Made by a program: the position numbers and the translations under genes
Shown here: one piece after another, positions 42,813 through 52,458 of the stretch
How positions within the stretch are numbered: position 1 is the first letter of the stretch
Layout of the letters: the number at the start of each line of letters is the position of its first letter
Notes under the pieces: generated by a model
Seen by the model: the letters and a program-made list of their open reading frames with translations, nothing else
Told to the model about the DNA's origin: nothing
Database searches by the model: none
Assembly: GCA_025358075.1 (NCBI GenBank)
Contig: JANYKU010000182.1
Span: 1 to 64,000, forward strand
DNA from: Ilumatobacteraceae bacterium
GTDB taxonomy: Bacteria; Actinomycetota; Acidimicrobiia; Acidimicrobiales; Ilumatobacteraceae
Reading direction: 5' to 3'
DNA length: 64,000 nt

Positions 42813-44435
42813 ATGCACGAGCCATTCGAGTTGCCCGCTGCCGACCTCGCCGGAGCAGCCGACGTCATCGAGCTCTGCGGCAACGTGGTCGGCCGCGCAA
42901 TCCGTCAGCTCGCGGCCGGCGGTGGACCCGACGAGCATCAGGTCCTGGCCTACGACATCGCTCACGTCGCCGCCCAGGTTGCGGCCGCCAAGTCGATGCT
43001 CGACTACGGCGCCAAAGGCGATCTCGAAGCCCGTCTGACCTGCGCATTCACGGCCGACGTCACCCACGACCTGATGACGCGCTCGTGCGGTCGCGAGACG
43101 ATGTGGGGGCTCGAAACTGCGCCGCTCGGAGACGCCCACACCTTCCTCGACAGGTTTCGCAGCCCGGAGTTCATCGCCTCGCTCGCCGACGAGCCCGGCC
43201 CTCGACATCTCGACGCCGAGTTCGAGATGGTCCAGGACGCGTTCCGATCCTTTGCTGACAACGAGATCACTCCACGCGCCGAACACGTGCACCGGCACAA
43301 CGGCGACGTGCCCGAGGAGCTGATCACGAGCCTCGCCGAGATGGGCGTTTTCGGTCTCAGCGTGCCCGCCGAGTACGGCGGCTACGGCGAAGGTGGCGAT
43401 GGCGAATACATCGCCATGGTCGTGGCCACCGAAGAGCTCAGCCGCGGTTCGCTGGGCATCGGCGGTTCGCTGATCACCCGTCCCGAGATCCTCACCAGAG
43501 CGCTGATCAAGGGTGGTACCGAGGCGCAGAAGCACCACTGGCTACCGAAGCTGGCGACGGCTGAAGTGATGGCAGCCGTCGCCGTCACCGAGCCCGACTT
43601 CGGTAGCGACGTGGCCGGCATCAAGGTCACCGCGACCCCCGCAGTGGGGCCCGAAGGCGAACCCGGATACGCGATCAACGGCGTGAAGACCTGGTGCACG
43701 TTCGGCGCTCGCGCCGACGTGTTGATGTTGCTGGCGCGCACCGATCCGGACCGCGCCAAGACCCATCGCGGGCTCAGCCTGTTCATCGTCCCCAAGCCGC
43801 GCGGTGCCGGACACGGCTTCGAGTTCACCCAACCGGCCACCGCCGGTGGCTCGGTCGGAAAGATGGAGGGGCGCCCGATCGACACCATCGGATATCGCGG
43901 CATGCACAGCTACGAGGTCGCCCTCGACAACTGGTGGGTGCCCGCCGAGAACCTGATCGGCGAAGAGGCCGGGCTCGGCAAGGGCTTCTACTTCCAGATG
44001 GAAGGGTTCGAGAACGGCAGGTTGCAGACAGCAGCGCGCGCGATCGGCGTGATGCAGGCGGCCTACGAGGCAGCCGCCGAGTACGCCCGACACCGGAAGG
44101 TGTTCGGCTCACCGATCTCCGACTACGAGCTCACCCGAGTGAAGCTCGGAAGGATGGCGGTGCTCATCCAAGCGGCTCGACAATTCAGCTATCACGTAGC
44201 AACGCTGATGGCCAAGGGCGAGGGCTCGATCGAGGCCAGCATGGTGAAGGCCTACGTGTGCAGAGCTGCCGAGTGGGTGACTCGCGAGGCGATGCAGATC
44301 CACGGTGGATACGGCTATGCGGAGGAATACCCGGTGAGTCGACTGTTCGTCGACGCCCGGGTGTTGAGCATCTTCGAGGGAGCCGACGAGACACTGTGCC
44401 TCAAGGTGATCGCTCGCCGCCTCTGCGACACGTAA
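42813..44435 (+). CDS. mcd: Acyl-CoA dehydrogenase, (2S)-methylsuccinyl-CoA dehydrogenase-like
   Basis: 540 residues, 150 longer than ordinary acyl-CoA dehydrogenases because of an N-terminal helical domain (1-130), which is the Mcd layout. GVFGLSVPAEYGGYG, TEPDFGSDVAG, YRGMHSYEVALDNWWVP, FENGRLQTAARAIGVMQ and the C-terminal FEGADE (catalytic Glu522) resemble Mcd. That enzyme oxidises methylsuccinyl-CoA to mesaconyl-CoA in the ethylmalonyl-CoA pathway. TAGCCT seven bases before ATG suggests leaderless translation. The call rests on recalled similarity; other C5-acyl specificity is possible. Confidence 0.75.
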   Translation: MHEPFELPAADLAGAADVIELCGNVVGRAIRQLAAGGGPDEHQVLAYDIAHVAAQVAAAKSMLDYGAKGDLEARLTCAFTADVTHDLMTRSCGRETMWGLETAPLGDAHTFLDRFRSPEFIASLADEPGPRHLDAEFEMVQDAFRSFADNEITPRAEHVHRHNGDVPEELITSLAEMGVFGLSVPAEYGGYGEGGDGEYIAMVVATEELSRGSLGIGGSLITRPEILTRALIKGGTEAQKHHWLPKLATAEVMAAVAVTEPDFGSDVAGIKVTATPAVGPEGEPGYAINGVKTWCTFGARADVLMLLARTDPDRAKTHRGLSLFIVPKPRGAGHGFEFTQPATAGGSVGKMEGRPIDTIGYRGMHSYEVALDNWWVPAENLIGEEAGLGKGFYFQMEGFENGRLQTAARAIGVMQAAYEAAAEYARHRKVFGSPISDYELTRVKLGRMAVLIQAARQFSYHVATLMAKGEGSIEASMVKAYVCRAAEWVTREAMQIHGGYGYAEEYPVSRLFVDARVLSIFEGADETLCLKVIARRLCDT

Positions 44436-44487
44436 CTCAACCGGCGATCACCCGCGGCGCTCCACCGCGCGGTCGTAGAATCGACCA

Positions 44488-45810
44488 ATGGCGACGGAAC
44501 GTAGGGGCAGCTCGGCCGGGTTGAAGAGTCTGCGCGGGGCGGTCGGTGCGACGATCGTCTTCACCATGCTGACGTTGATCGGTCTCGGCATCGGCTGGGC
44601 GTGGCTGTTCCGGCGCACATCGCAGAACTCCGCGGTTCAAGACGCCGGCCGCTACGGTGAGCTCAGCGGTCGCGCCGCTCTCGCCCCGTTTGTGACCGAC
44701 GATCTGCTCACGGGCAGCCCAGATGCACTCAAGAAGGTCCAGACTGCCGCACGGGCGCTGATCGACCAAGGTGGAGCGAAGCACGTCAAGATCTGGTCGG
44801 TCGAGGGCCGCGTCCTCTGGGCCGACGAGCCGAAGCTGATCGGCCAGGTGTTCGCCTTCGAGGGTGGCGAGAAACAGCTGCTCAACGGGCACGGGGTGCT
44901 TTCCAACCTCAGCAAGCTCGACAAGGACGAGAACAAGTTCGAGATCGCCGCCGGCGAGAAGAGCCTGTTGCAGGTCTACTTCGGCTGGACGACGCCGTCG
45001 GGTACACCGGTCGTCGTTGAGACGTACTACCCCACCAGCCTCGTCGACGACCGCGCCGCCGATCAGCGGCGCAGCTTCCTACCCCTCTTGCTCGGCGGGC
45101 TCGGCCTGTTGATGGTCGCCCAGATCCCCCTCGCCCGAGCACTGGCCCATCGCTTGAAGCGATTGCAGAGAGAACGCGAGAACCTGCTCGAACGAGTCAT
45201 CGCATCGAGCGACGTCGAGCGACAACGCATCGCCGCAGAGGTGCACGACGGTGCTGTTCAAGATCTCATCGGGATCACCTTCAGCCTTTCGGCTGCCGCC
45301 GACGAAGCACCTTCACCTCTCAACGATCGCCTCAGCGGCCTTGCCGGGGCGACCCGCCACACCGTGCGCAGCCTGCGCTCGCTGCTCAACAGCATCTACC
45401 CAGTGCAGGTGCCCCAGGAAGGCTGGGCACTCGGTCTCAGCAACATCATCAACGCGTTGCGCCAACGTGGTGTCATCGTCAACATCGATGTGCCCGATCT
45501 CCGCTTCGCTCCGGCCAACGAGCTCTTGCTGCTGCGGGTCGCGCTCGAGGCGCTGCGCAACGTCGATGCCCACGCCCATGCCTCACAGGTCGACATCACT
45601 TTGACCAAGACCGGAAACGTCGCGGCCCTGTCGATCACCGATAACGGGATAGGCTTCGACAAAGAGATGGCGATCTCTCAACGCCAGATCGGCCATCTCG
45701 GTCTGCAACTGCTGCGAGATCTCGCCCAAGATATGGGTGCAACGCTCGCGGTCGATTCAACACCCGGGTCGGGTACGACCCTGCACCTCGAGCTGGATGA
45801 CAACCGATGA
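44488..45810 (+). CDS. NarL-type sensor histidine kinase
   Basis: 440 residues. First membrane helix at about 20-41, a 150-residue extracytoplasmic sensor, second helix at about 195-215. The HisKA_3 motif ERQRIAAEVHDGAVQDL places the phosphorylated His253, and the HATPase has LSITDNGIGFD and GHLGLQLLRD. The usual HATPase N-box NAxKHA is RNVDAHAHA. Leaderless (TAGAAT six bases upstream). Paired with the response regulator by ATGA overlap. Stimulus unknown. Confidence 0.9.
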   Translation: MATERRGSSAGLKSLRGAVGATIVFTMLTLIGLGIGWAWLFRRTSQNSAVQDAGRYGELSGRAALAPFVTDDLLTGSPDALKKVQTAARALIDQGGAKHVKIWSVEGRVLWADEPKLIGQVFAFEGGEKQLLNGHGVLSNLSKLDKDENKFEIAAGEKSLLQVYFGWTTPSGTPVVVETYYPTSLVDDRAADQRRSFLPLLLGGLGLLMVAQIPLARALAHRLKRLQRERENLLERVIASSDVERQRIAAEVHDGAVQDLIGITFSLSAAADEAPSPLNDRLSGLAGATRHTVRSLRSLLNSIYPVQVPQEGWALGLSNIINALRQRGVIVNIDVPDLRFAPANELLLLRVALEALRNVDAHAHASQVDITLTKTGNVAALSITDNGIGFDKEMAISQRQIGHLGLQLLRDLAQDMGATLAVDSTPGSGTTLHLELDDNR

Positions 45811-46439
45811 TCCGAATCCTGTTGGCCGATGACCATGTGCTGGTTCGCGCCGGGCTGTCTCAACTGCTCGACGCCCAGGCCGACATCGAGGTCGTCGGGG
45901 TTGCCTGCGACGGTCAAGAGGCGTTGGAGATGGCCCACAAACTGAGCCCCGACGTCGTCCTGATGGACCTGCAGATGCCGATCGTCGACGGCATCACTGC
46001 GATCGGGGCGTTGACGGTCGAATTGCCCGAGATCTCGGTGATCGCTCTCACGACCTTTCAAGAGCCGCAACAGGTGACCGCAGCCCTGGCGGCCGGTGCC
46101 CGTGGCTACCTCGTCAAAGACGTCGAGCCCGAGGTCTTGGTGGCCGGTATTCGCGCTGTGGTCAATGGAGGTGCACCGCTGAGCCCGTCGGTGGCGGCGC
46201 AGCTGCTGCGCAACGCCGCCAACCAGCCGACCATCGTCGGTTCGGTCACCCAACGCGAACGGCAGATCCTGCGGCTGATCGTCGCCGGACAGAGCAACAA
46301 ACAGATCGGCCGCGAGCTCGGCATCAGCGAAAAGACCGTCAAGTCACATTGCGGCCGCCTTTTCCAGCGGATCAACGTCTCCGACCGCACACAGGCCGCC
46401 GTGTGGGCCACGAAGAACCTGCCACCGGGCGACGACTGA
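45807..46439 (+). CDS. NarL/FixJ response regulator
   Basis: 210 residues. Receiver domain with ADDH acidic pocket, phospho-acceptor Asp54 in VLMDLQMP and Lys in YLVKD; LuxR-type HTH at 145-205 (TQRERQILRLIVAGQSNKQI, ISEKTVKSHCGRLFQRI). Partner of the upstream kinase. Targets unknown; no regulated promoter visible nearby. Confidence 0.93.
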   Translation: MIRILLADDHVLVRAGLSQLLDAQADIEVVGVACDGQEALEMAHKLSPDVVLMDLQMPIVDGITAIGALTVELPEISVIALTTFQEPQQVTAALAAGARGYLVKDVEPEVLVAGIRAVVNGGAPLSPSVAAQLLRNAANQPTIVGSVTQRERQILRLIVAGQSNKQIGRELGISEKTVKSHCGRLFQRINVSDRTQAAVWATKNLPPGDD

Positions 46440-46440
46440 C

Positions 46441-46456
46441 CTCAACCGGCATTGAG
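46441..46456. repeat. 16-bp flanking repeat, left copy
   Basis: CTCAACCGGCATTGAG, identical to 47742-47757, beginning two bases after the response regulator stop. It is itself an imperfect palindrome (CTCAA/TTGAG) and could act as terminator. Together the two copies bound a 1.3-kb segment of atypical composition. Confidence 0.6.
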
Positions 46457-46759
46457 TTCGGCACTGGGCGCTAGATGAATTGGTCTCCAGTTGAGCGGCG
46501 TCACCATTTTGGAGGGCGGGTCTCGAACTCGTCCCAGTGGCCTCGGGATCCGGGCGCCACTGGTTGATCCTCAGCAGAGGTGGAACCGGCGAGCGTGGCA
46601 CCCAGATCTTCGGACCGAACGCTAGCGACCTTCCCGAGGCCGAACTGTCGATAGGCACCCGTTGGCTCGTAATCGATCAAGGACGGCTCCACGGGTACCG
46701 ATGGTTCACGCGACACGCAAATGCGACGTTTTGTCGCGTCGGGAGACAAGGGTCTGTAG
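46457..46759. other. Non-coding or decayed stretch
   Basis: No convincing gene. A minus-strand frame (46501-46872) encodes a 123-residue protein with plausible composition but no motif or binding site; I regard it as unproven. A small inverted repeat GCGACGTTTTGTCGC near 46710 is visible. Confidence 0.35.
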
Positions 46760-47146
46760 ATGGCATACGTAGCCGGATACCCCACCGTTCGCTGGGCGCG
46801 GCGATCGCGCACATCGGTCAGCCGCTCGCTCTGCGCGTGGATCGTTGTCATTGCGTCTCTGTTGGCTGGCACGCCGCTGGTGATGCTGACCTTCTACGTA
46901 CTAGCCGGCTACAACGGACCCGAGAACTGGTGGCTTCTCGGCATATCTGGCGTCTTCGCGGTCTTTCTGATCGCCGCCGTCCGGTGCTTCGCCCGGCATC
47001 GTACGACTCGATTCGGCGCGTCTTCGCGCGCAAGATCTGCCGCTCGGGCGCGGACGATGTATGCCCTGATGGTGCTTGCGTCGACACCCCGCCCCGGGCA
47101 TTGTGTGCAAGTCGGTCGATGGTCTCGGTGTCGGTGTCGGTGGTGA
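46760..47146 (+). CDS. Hypothetical membrane protein, 128 residues
   Basis: ATG 46760 after a purine-rich GGAGACAAGGG. Two predicted membrane helices, about residues 25-50 (LCAWIVVIASLLAGTPLVML) and 57-78 (WWLLGISGVFAVFLIAAVRC), then an Arg-rich tail. No family recognised. Composition is less GC-rich and codon use is less regular than in flanking genes; inside the repeat-bounded segment. Sixteen bases before the VOC gene. Confidence 0.5.
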   Translation: MAYVAGYPTVRWARRSRTSVSRSLCAWIVVIASLLAGTPLVMLTFYVLAGYNGPENWWLLGISGVFAVFLIAAVRCFARHRTTRFGASSRARSAARARTMYALMVLASTPRPGHCVQVGRWSRCRCRW

Positions 47147-47162
47147 CGAAAGGAGAGCCGAG

Positions 47163-47546
47163 ATGCGCGTCTTTCGAATCGCGATACCGGTATCGCAGAT
47201 CGGCGTCTCCCGAGCGTTTTATGAGAGCGTCCTCGGCCTTGCGGCGGATGACACCGTCCCGAGTCGCCTCTACTTCCATGGCGGAGAAGTGATCGTCGCC
47301 TTGATCGACTGGAGCGTGGAGCCCTCGGGGCCGTTCCGCCCGATCCCTGACGACTTGTACTTTTCGACGGACGAACTCGACGCCGTGTATGAGCGAGCCG
47401 TCGTTGCCGGTGCGCAGCAGATCTCCCCAATCGAGACGCGCCCTTGGAACGAGCGATCGTTTTACTGCCTGGATCCAGACGGCAATCGCCTCTGCTTCGT
47501 CGATGAAGCCACCCTGTTTCTCGGACATGGAGCGGACTGGAGCTAG
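47163..47546 (+). CDS. VOC-family (glyoxalase/bleomycin-resistance-like) protein
   Basis: 127 residues. Strong site AAAGGAG precedes ATG 47163. The VOC beta-alpha-beta-beta-beta fold is shown by AIPVSQIGVSRAFYESVLGL, then YFHGGEVIVALID and CLDPDGNRLCFVDEA (metal-binding Glu region). Often single-substrate detoxifying or dioxygenase-like proteins. Located in the repeat-bounded segment and possibly recently acquired. Confidence 0.85.
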   Translation: MRVFRIAIPVSQIGVSRAFYESVLGLAADDTVPSRLYFHGGEVIVALIDWSVEPSGPFRPIPDDLYFSTDELDAVYERAVVAGAQQISPIETRPWNERSFYCLDPDGNRLCFVDEATLFLGHGADWS

Positions 47547-47604
47547 CGCACAACTGTCGACCTGAGCGCCGGGACCGAGAGGGATTTCGCCCATACGACT
47601 GCCC

Positions 47605-47625
47605 CACCTGTCGCCGCGACAGGTG
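47605..47625 (+). repeat. Perfect hairpin CACCTGTCG-CCG-CGACAGGTG
   Basis: Nine-bp arms with a 3-base loop, 58 bases after the VOC stop. Shares its core with the alternating hairpin at 20749-20777. Candidate terminator or protein-binding site. The rest of 47547-47741 holds no gene. Confidence 0.6.
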
Positions 47626-47741
47626 CACCGGTCGAACCGAAAAATGGCAGGGCAGGGCCGAAAGGTCGGTCCACTCGATCGCAACAAGGAGCGAAGCGGA
47701 GTGAGCAGAATATTGCCCCCTTAGCTCACCTTGCTGCCGAA

Positions 47742-47757
47742 CTCAACCGGCATTGAG
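47742..47757. repeat. 16-bp flanking repeat, right copy
   Basis: CTCAACCGGCATTGAG, identical to 46441-46456. This copy lies within the 3' end of the methyltransferase gene, encoding its last residues LNAG and stop (minus strand), as expected of an integration site whose gene end is rebuilt. Confidence 0.6.
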
Positions 47758-48363
47758 CAACCGGTGCACCGAGACGGCATAGGCACCGCCGCGATACGGC
47801 TCGCGATCCCACGTCGCCCAGCGCTCGACCAGTTCGAAGTGGTGCGAGGAGCAGTGCTCGTCGTACGCGACCAAGGTCAGCGCGTCGTGGTGGCGTTCGA
47901 TGTCGAAGCCGGCGACCAGTAAGCCACCGGGCTCGAGGTGGGCTGCGGCGGTGCGGACGATCTCCGGTCGATCACTTGGCCGGCAGAAGACCATGACGTT
48001 GCCGGGCATCGCCACCATCGCGAAGCGCCGGCCGAGGTGCATCGTCGCCAAGTTGGCATGCACCCACTCGATCGACGGCTGCGAGCGACGGGCGAAGTTC
48101 AACAGGTCGTCGTCGAGGTCGACACCGACGACGTCAATTGCGCGATGGGCCAACTCGATCGCCACCCGACCCATCCCGCAACCGGCGTCGAGAACGCTGG
48201 TGGGATGAAACGACTCGATGAAGTCGGCCTCGCCGTGAGGTGACTGGCCGGCATCTTGCAAGCGTCGCCATCGCGAGTAGTACTCCTCGAGATCGGTGCC
48301 TTCTCGCCATTGCGACCAGCGCTCGCTGACCGGCTCGCTTGCGGCGTCATCATCGGCCGTCAC
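47743..48363 (-). CDS. SAM-dependent methyltransferase
   Basis: 206 residues from GTG 48363, which overlaps the HAD stop. Class I motif [16 protein letters not shown], acidic [11 protein letters not shown] and later motif [13 protein letters not shown] are clear. Small-molecule methyltransferase; the substrate is unknown. Its last 16 bases are the right flanking repeat. Confidence 0.88.
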   Translation of the reverse strand: MTADDDAASEPVSERWSQWREGTDLEEYYSRWRRLQDAGQSPHGEADFIESFHPTSVLDAGCGMGRVAIELAHRAIDVVGVDLDDDLLNFARRSQPSIEWVHANLATMHLGRRFAMVAMPGNVMVFCRPSDRPEIVRTAAAHLEPGGLLVAGFDIERHHDALTLVAYDEHCSSHHFELVERWATWDREPYRGGAYAVSVHRLLNAG

Positions 48364-49037
48364 AACAGGTCCATCAGCGATCGGATGCGTTCGAAATCGG
48401 CACCGATGTGATCGTCGTAGGGGTCGAGGAGGATCGGGTGGAGGCCGGCGCCGCGGGCGGCGGCGATGTCCAACGTCACCGAGTCGCCGACGAACGCGAT
48501 CTCGCTTCGTTCGAACCCGTTGAAGTGTGGCAATGCGTGATCGAAGATCCGCGGATCCGGCTTCGCCACGCCAACGAGATGGCTGTCGACCACGATCCGC
48601 ATGCTCACGTGTGGACCATCCCCAACTTGGCATACGCCACTTCGCGCCAGCACTTCGAGGATCTGACCACTGGCGTTCGACACGACACCCAACGGCACGT
48701 CGGCGGCAGCCAACGACTTCAACGCCGCGAAGCTCTCGGGGATCGGCCAGCGCCACAGGTAGGCGTTGCGCGTGCAGTGCAGCGTCGTGACAGCAGCCTC
48801 GACATCGCGCTCGACAACGCCGACGCTTCGCACATAGGCATGGTCGTACTCCTCCCAGAAGGCCTCGCCGCTACCGGCCGCCGACTTCGCCGCCATGCCC
48901 GCATAGTGCGCTCGGCGGTGGGCTTGCACGGACGGGTCGCCGCCGTAGTACGCGAGCAGCGGCCCGAGCACGGTCGGATCGGGGAGCACCAACACGCCGC
49001 CCGCGTCGAAAAGGAACGCCTTGAATCGCACTGTCAC
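48360..49037 (-). CDS. HAD-family hydrolase
   Basis: 225 residues from GTG 49037 (or 49031). [11 protein letters not shown] is motif I (nucleophile Asp), GVVSNASG motif [13 protein letters not shown] motif III and [16 protein letters not shown] motif IV. Subfamily IA with an alpha-helical cap. Phosphatase-type; substrate unknown. Divergent from the malyl-CoA-lyase gene with 54 bp between. Confidence 0.9.
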   Translation of the reverse strand: MTVRFKAFLFDAGGVLVLPDPTVLGPLLAYYGGDPSVQAHRRAHYAGMAAKSAAGSGEAFWEEYDHAYVRSVGVVERDVEAAVTTLHCTRNAYLWRWPIPESFAALKSLAAADVPLGVVSNASGQILEVLARSGVCQVGDGPHVSMRIVVDSHLVGVAKPDPRIFDHALPHFNGFERSEIAFVGDSVTLDIAAARGAGLHPILLDPYDDHIGADFERIRSLMDLL

Positions 49038-49091
49038 CAGCCCATCATGCCCGTTTCGTCGTCGACACCACCGGCACATACCCTTGCTCGT

Positions 49092-50147
49092 ATGCGTAGT
49101 GCCCGAGACTTCTTCAAACCGCTCGCCGTCGGCGCCCCGCAACCCGTCCGCGAGATCCCGTTCAAGCCGAGCCGAGTCATCCACTTCTTCCCGCCGCACA
49201 TCGACAAGGTCGTCGCCAAGTTGCCGGAGGTGGTGCCAACGGTCGACATCCTCCTCGGCAACCTCGAAGACGCCATTCCGATGGCCGACAAGGAAGCGGC
49301 ACGTGCCGGTCTCGTCAACGTTGCCCGTTCGCTGGAGATGGGTGAGACCCAGTTCTGGACGAGGGTGAACAGCCTCGACTCGCCGTGGTGCCTCGACGAC
49401 ATCACCACACTCGTGACCGAGGTCGGCGACAAGCTCGACGTGATCATGGTGCCCAAGGTCGAGGGCCCGGAGGACATCCACTACATCGACCGGCTGTTGG
49501 CCCAGCTCGAAGCCCGGGCCGGGCTCGATCGGCCGATCCTCGTGCATGCCATCCTCGAAACCGCGCGGGGCGTGGCCAACGTCGAGGCGATCTGCGCTGC
49601 GTCGCCACGCATGCAGGGGCTGTCGCTCGGCCCTGCCGATCTCGCTGCGAACCGGCGGATGAAGACCACCCGGGTGGGCGGTGGTCACCCCGACTACCTG
49701 GTCCGCGCCGACCCCGACGCGGCCGACCCCGATCAGCCTCGTGCCACGTACCAGCAGGATCTGTGGCACTACACCCTGGCCCGCATGGTCGACGCCTGCG
49801 TCACGTTCGGTCTGCTGCCGTTCTACGGTCCGTTCGGCGACATCAACGACACGATTGCCTGCGAAGACCAGTTCCGCAACGCCTACCTGCTCGGCTGTGT
49901 CGGGGCGTGGAGCTTGCACCCGGTGCAGATCGAGATCGCCAAGCGGGTGTTCAGCCCGCGGCCCGAGGAAGTGGTTCACGCCCAACGAGTCATCGACGCG
50001 ATGGGCGACGGCACCGGCGCGATCATGCTCGACGGCAAGATGGAGGACGACGCCTCCGTCAAGCAGTGCAAGGTCGTCGTCGAGCTCGCTCACCGGCTGG
50101 CGGCCCGCGATCCACAGCTCGCCATCGCATACGGGTTCGCGTCGTGA
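49092..50147 (+). CDS. mcl: Malyl-CoA lyase-like HpcH/HpaI family enzyme
   Basis: 351 residues. [28 protein letters not shown]-like [56 protein letters not shown] and [20 protein letters not shown] closely resemble, as I recall it, the Chloroflexus (S)-malyl-CoA/beta-methylmalyl-CoA/citramalyl-CoA lyase. It cleaves or forms malyl-CoA and methylmalyl-CoA with glyoxylate. TACCCT seven bases before ATG suggests leaderless translation. Overlaps the next CitE-like gene (GTGA). Confidence 0.85.
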   Translation: MRSARDFFKPLAVGAPQPVREIPFKPSRVIHFFPPHIDKVVAKLPEVVPTVDILLGNLEDAIPMADKEAARAGLVNVARSLEMGETQFWTRVNSLDSPWCLDDITTLVTEVGDKLDVIMVPKVEGPEDIHYIDRLLAQLEARAGLDRPILVHAILETARGVANVEAICAASPRMQGLSLGPADLAANRRMKTTRVGGGHPDYLVRADPDAADPDQPRATYQQDLWHYTLARMVDACVTFGLLPFYGPFGDINDTIACEDQFRNAYLLGCVGAWSLHPVQIEIAKRVFSPRPEEVVHAQRVIDAMGDGTGAIMLDGKMEDDASVKQCKVVVELAHRLAARDPQLAIAYGFAS

Positions 50148-51010
50148 ACCGACTGCGCCCACTTCGCTCTGCGCTGTACATGCCGGCCGCCAACGAGCGA
50201 GCCCTCGAGAAGGCCAAGTCGCTACCGGCCGACGCGGTCATCTTCGACCTCGAAGACGCCGTCGCGCCGGATGCAAAAGAGTCGGCCCGCGCCGCCGCAT
50301 GCGCCGCCTTGGCGTCCGGCCACTACGGCCGACGCGAGCTGACGATCCGCTGCAATGGCCTCGACACACCTTGGGGTTACGACGACCTCGCGGCAATCGC
50401 CGTCTCGACCGCGTCCGCGGTCGTCGTCCCGAAGGTCAGCTCGGTGGGCTACCTCGACGAGGTGGCCGCACGACTCGATGAAGCGGGCGCGCCTCCTTCG
50501 CTGACCGTGTGGGCGATGGTCGAGACGCCCACGGCGATCTTCGATGCTCGGGCCATCGCCGCCCACCCACGGGTGTCGGTCCTCGTGCTGGGCACAAACG
50601 ATCTGGCCCGCGAGTTGCGGCTGCCGCTGGTCGCCGGCCGGCGGGCGCTGCTCCCCCATCTGGCCACCGCCCTGCTGGCGGCGCGCGAGGCCGGCAAGAC
50701 GATCCTCGACGGTGTCTACAACGACGTGAAGGATCTCGATGGCTTCGCCCAGGAATGTGCGCAAGGCGTCGAGTTCGGCTTCGACGGCAAGACGCTGATC
50801 CATCCAACCCAGGTCGACATCGCCAACCAGGTCTGGGCGCCATCTGCTGCCGATGTCAATCAGGCCCGGCGGGTCATTGCCGCCTTCGACGAGGCGATGG
50901 CCGACGGACGCGGCGTCGTCACCGTCGACGGGCGGATGATCGAAAACCTCCACGTCGTCAATGCCCAGCGCACCCTGGCCATCTCCGAGGCGATCGCCGC
51001 GCTCGACTGA
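50144..51010 (+). CDS. CitE-like CoA lyase/thioesterase
   Basis: 288 residues, GTG 50144 overlapping the lyase stop. [76 protein letters not shown] and [11 protein letters not shown] are HpcH/HpaI motifs with the metal Glu/Asp. Related enzymes include citrate lyase beta-like proteins and (3S)-malyl-CoA thioesterase, which follows malyl-CoA lyase in the ethylmalonyl-CoA pathway; that role is inference. Confidence 0.82.
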   Translation: MNRLRPLRSALYMPAANERALEKAKSLPADAVIFDLEDAVAPDAKESARAAACAALASGHYGRRELTIRCNGLDTPWGYDDLAAIAVSTASAVVVPKVSSVGYLDEVAARLDEAGAPPSLTVWAMVETPTAIFDARAIAAHPRVSVLVLGTNDLARELRLPLVAGRRALLPHLATALLAAREAGKTILDGVYNDVKDLDGFAQECAQGVEFGFDGKTLIHPTQVDIANQVWAPSAADVNQARRVIAAFDEAMADGRGVVTVDGRMIENLHVVNAQRTLAISEAIAALD

Positions 51011-51079
51011 TCATAAGCATTTGTACGGGCACAAAGTGCAGTCTGTACGCCATGTGCTGCATCGAATACGATGGTCGCT

Positions 51080-52447
51080 ATGACCGTGCTCGACACCCAT
51101 CCAGAGAATGCGTTCGTCAACGACCGCGCCCACGTCTTCCACTCGTGGAGCGCACAGGGAGCCCTCAATCCCGTGGTGCTCACCAAAGCCGAGGGCAGCT
51201 TCTTCTGGACGCAGGACGGCACGCGGTACCTCGACTTCTCCAGTCAGCTGGTCAACGTCAACATCGGCCATCAACACCCCAAGCTCGTCGCGGCCATCAA
51301 GGAGCAGGCAGATCGGCTGTGCACCGTCGCCCCGTTCCACGCCAACGACGCGCGCAGCGAGGCCGCCCGGCTGATCTGCGAGGTCGCCGCCGAAAAGATC
51401 GACGACAGCCAACTCAACATGGTCTTCTTCACCAATGGCGGCGCCGAGGCGACCGAGAACGCGGTGCGCATGGCCCGGCTGCACACCAACCGTGTCAAGG
51501 TCCTGACCCACTACCGCAGCTACCACGGCGGCACCAACGGTGCCATCATGCTCACCGGTGATCCGCGCCGCTGGCCGAGCGAGCCGGGCATGCCCGGGGT
51601 CGTCAAGTTCTGGGGCCCGTATGCGTATCGCAGCGCGTTCCACTCGACCAGCGAGGCCGAGGAATGCGAGCGAGCGCTCGCCCATCTCGATGATGTGTTG
51701 ATGGTCGAGGGCAGCCAAACCGTCGCGGCGATCCTCATGGAGACCGTCGTCGGCACCAACGGAATTCTGGTGCCGCCCGACGGCTACCTGCAGGGTGTTC
51801 GCGAGCGTTGCGATCGCCACGGCATCGTGATGATCTGCGACGAAGTGATGGCCGGCTTCGGCCGCTGCGGCGAATGGTTCGCCTTCCAGAAGTGGGGTGT
51901 GCAACCCGATCTGGTGTGCTTCGCCAAGGGAGTCAACTCCGGCTACCTCCCGCTCGGTGGTGTCGTGATCAGTCAGAAGATCGCCGACACCTTCCGTGAT
52001 CGGGCGTTCCCCGGCGGGCTCACCTATTCCGGTCATCCGCTGGCCTGCGCGTCGGCAGTGGCGAGCATCAACATCTTCAAGGAAGAAGGCATCATCGAGC
52101 ACGCCCGCATGCTCGGAACCGATGTGATCGCCCCGGGTCTGGAGAAGTTGCAGGCCAACCATCCCAGCGTCGGCGAGGTACGCGGGCTCGGCGTGTTCTG
52201 GGCGCTCGATCTGGTCACCGATCGGGCGACGCGGCAGCCGCTCGTGCCATACAACGCATCGGGTGCCGATGCCAAGCCGATGGCCGATCTCGCCGCGGCA
52301 TGCAAGAAGCGCGGCCTGTGGCCGTTCACCCATTTCAACCGGCTCCATGTCGTTCCACCGTGCACCGCGACCGTCGACGAGGTGCAGGATGGCTTGGCAA
52401 TTCTCGACGAAGCCCTGGTGGTCGCCGACTCGTTCTACACCGGCTGA
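51080..52447 (+). CDS. Class III (omega-amino acid) aminotransferase
   Basis: 455 residues from ATG 51080; TACGAT seven bases upstream is a leaderless -10, favouring it over ATG 51071. FFTNGGAEATENAVRMAR, HYRSYHGGTNGA, ICDEVMAGFGRCGEW and PLP-Lys283 in CFAKGVNSGYLP place it with beta-alanine/taurine:pyruvate-type transaminases. Upstream at 51020-51055 lie short inverted repeats (TTTGT/ACAAA, GCAC/GTGC), a possible operator. Could transaminate beta-alanine to malonate semialdehyde, linking to the pyrimidine cluster at 57-64 kb. Confidence 0.88.
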   Translation: MTVLDTHPENAFVNDRAHVFHSWSAQGALNPVVLTKAEGSFFWTQDGTRYLDFSSQLVNVNIGHQHPKLVAAIKEQADRLCTVAPFHANDARSEAARLICEVAAEKIDDSQLNMVFFTNGGAEATENAVRMARLHTNRVKVLTHYRSYHGGTNGAIMLTGDPRRWPSEPGMPGVVKFWGPYAYRSAFHSTSEAEECERALAHLDDVLMVEGSQTVAAILMETVVGTNGILVPPDGYLQGVRERCDRHGIVMICDEVMAGFGRCGEWFAFQKWGVQPDLVCFAKGVNSGYLPLGGVVISQKIADTFRDRAFPGGLTYSGHPLACASAVASINIFKEEGIIEHARMLGTDVIAPGLEKLQANHPSVGEVRGLGVFWALDLVTDRATRQPLVPYNASGADAKPMADLAAACKKRGLWPFTHFNRLHVVPPCTATVDEVQDGLAILDEALVVADSFYTG

Positions 52448-52458
52448 CCGGGCTGTCG

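Noticed and set aside
46501-46872. Minus-strand 123-codon ORF in the repeat-bounded segment
   Set aside because: Plausible composition but no binding site, motif or coupling; it overlaps the more credible membrane ORF at 46760.
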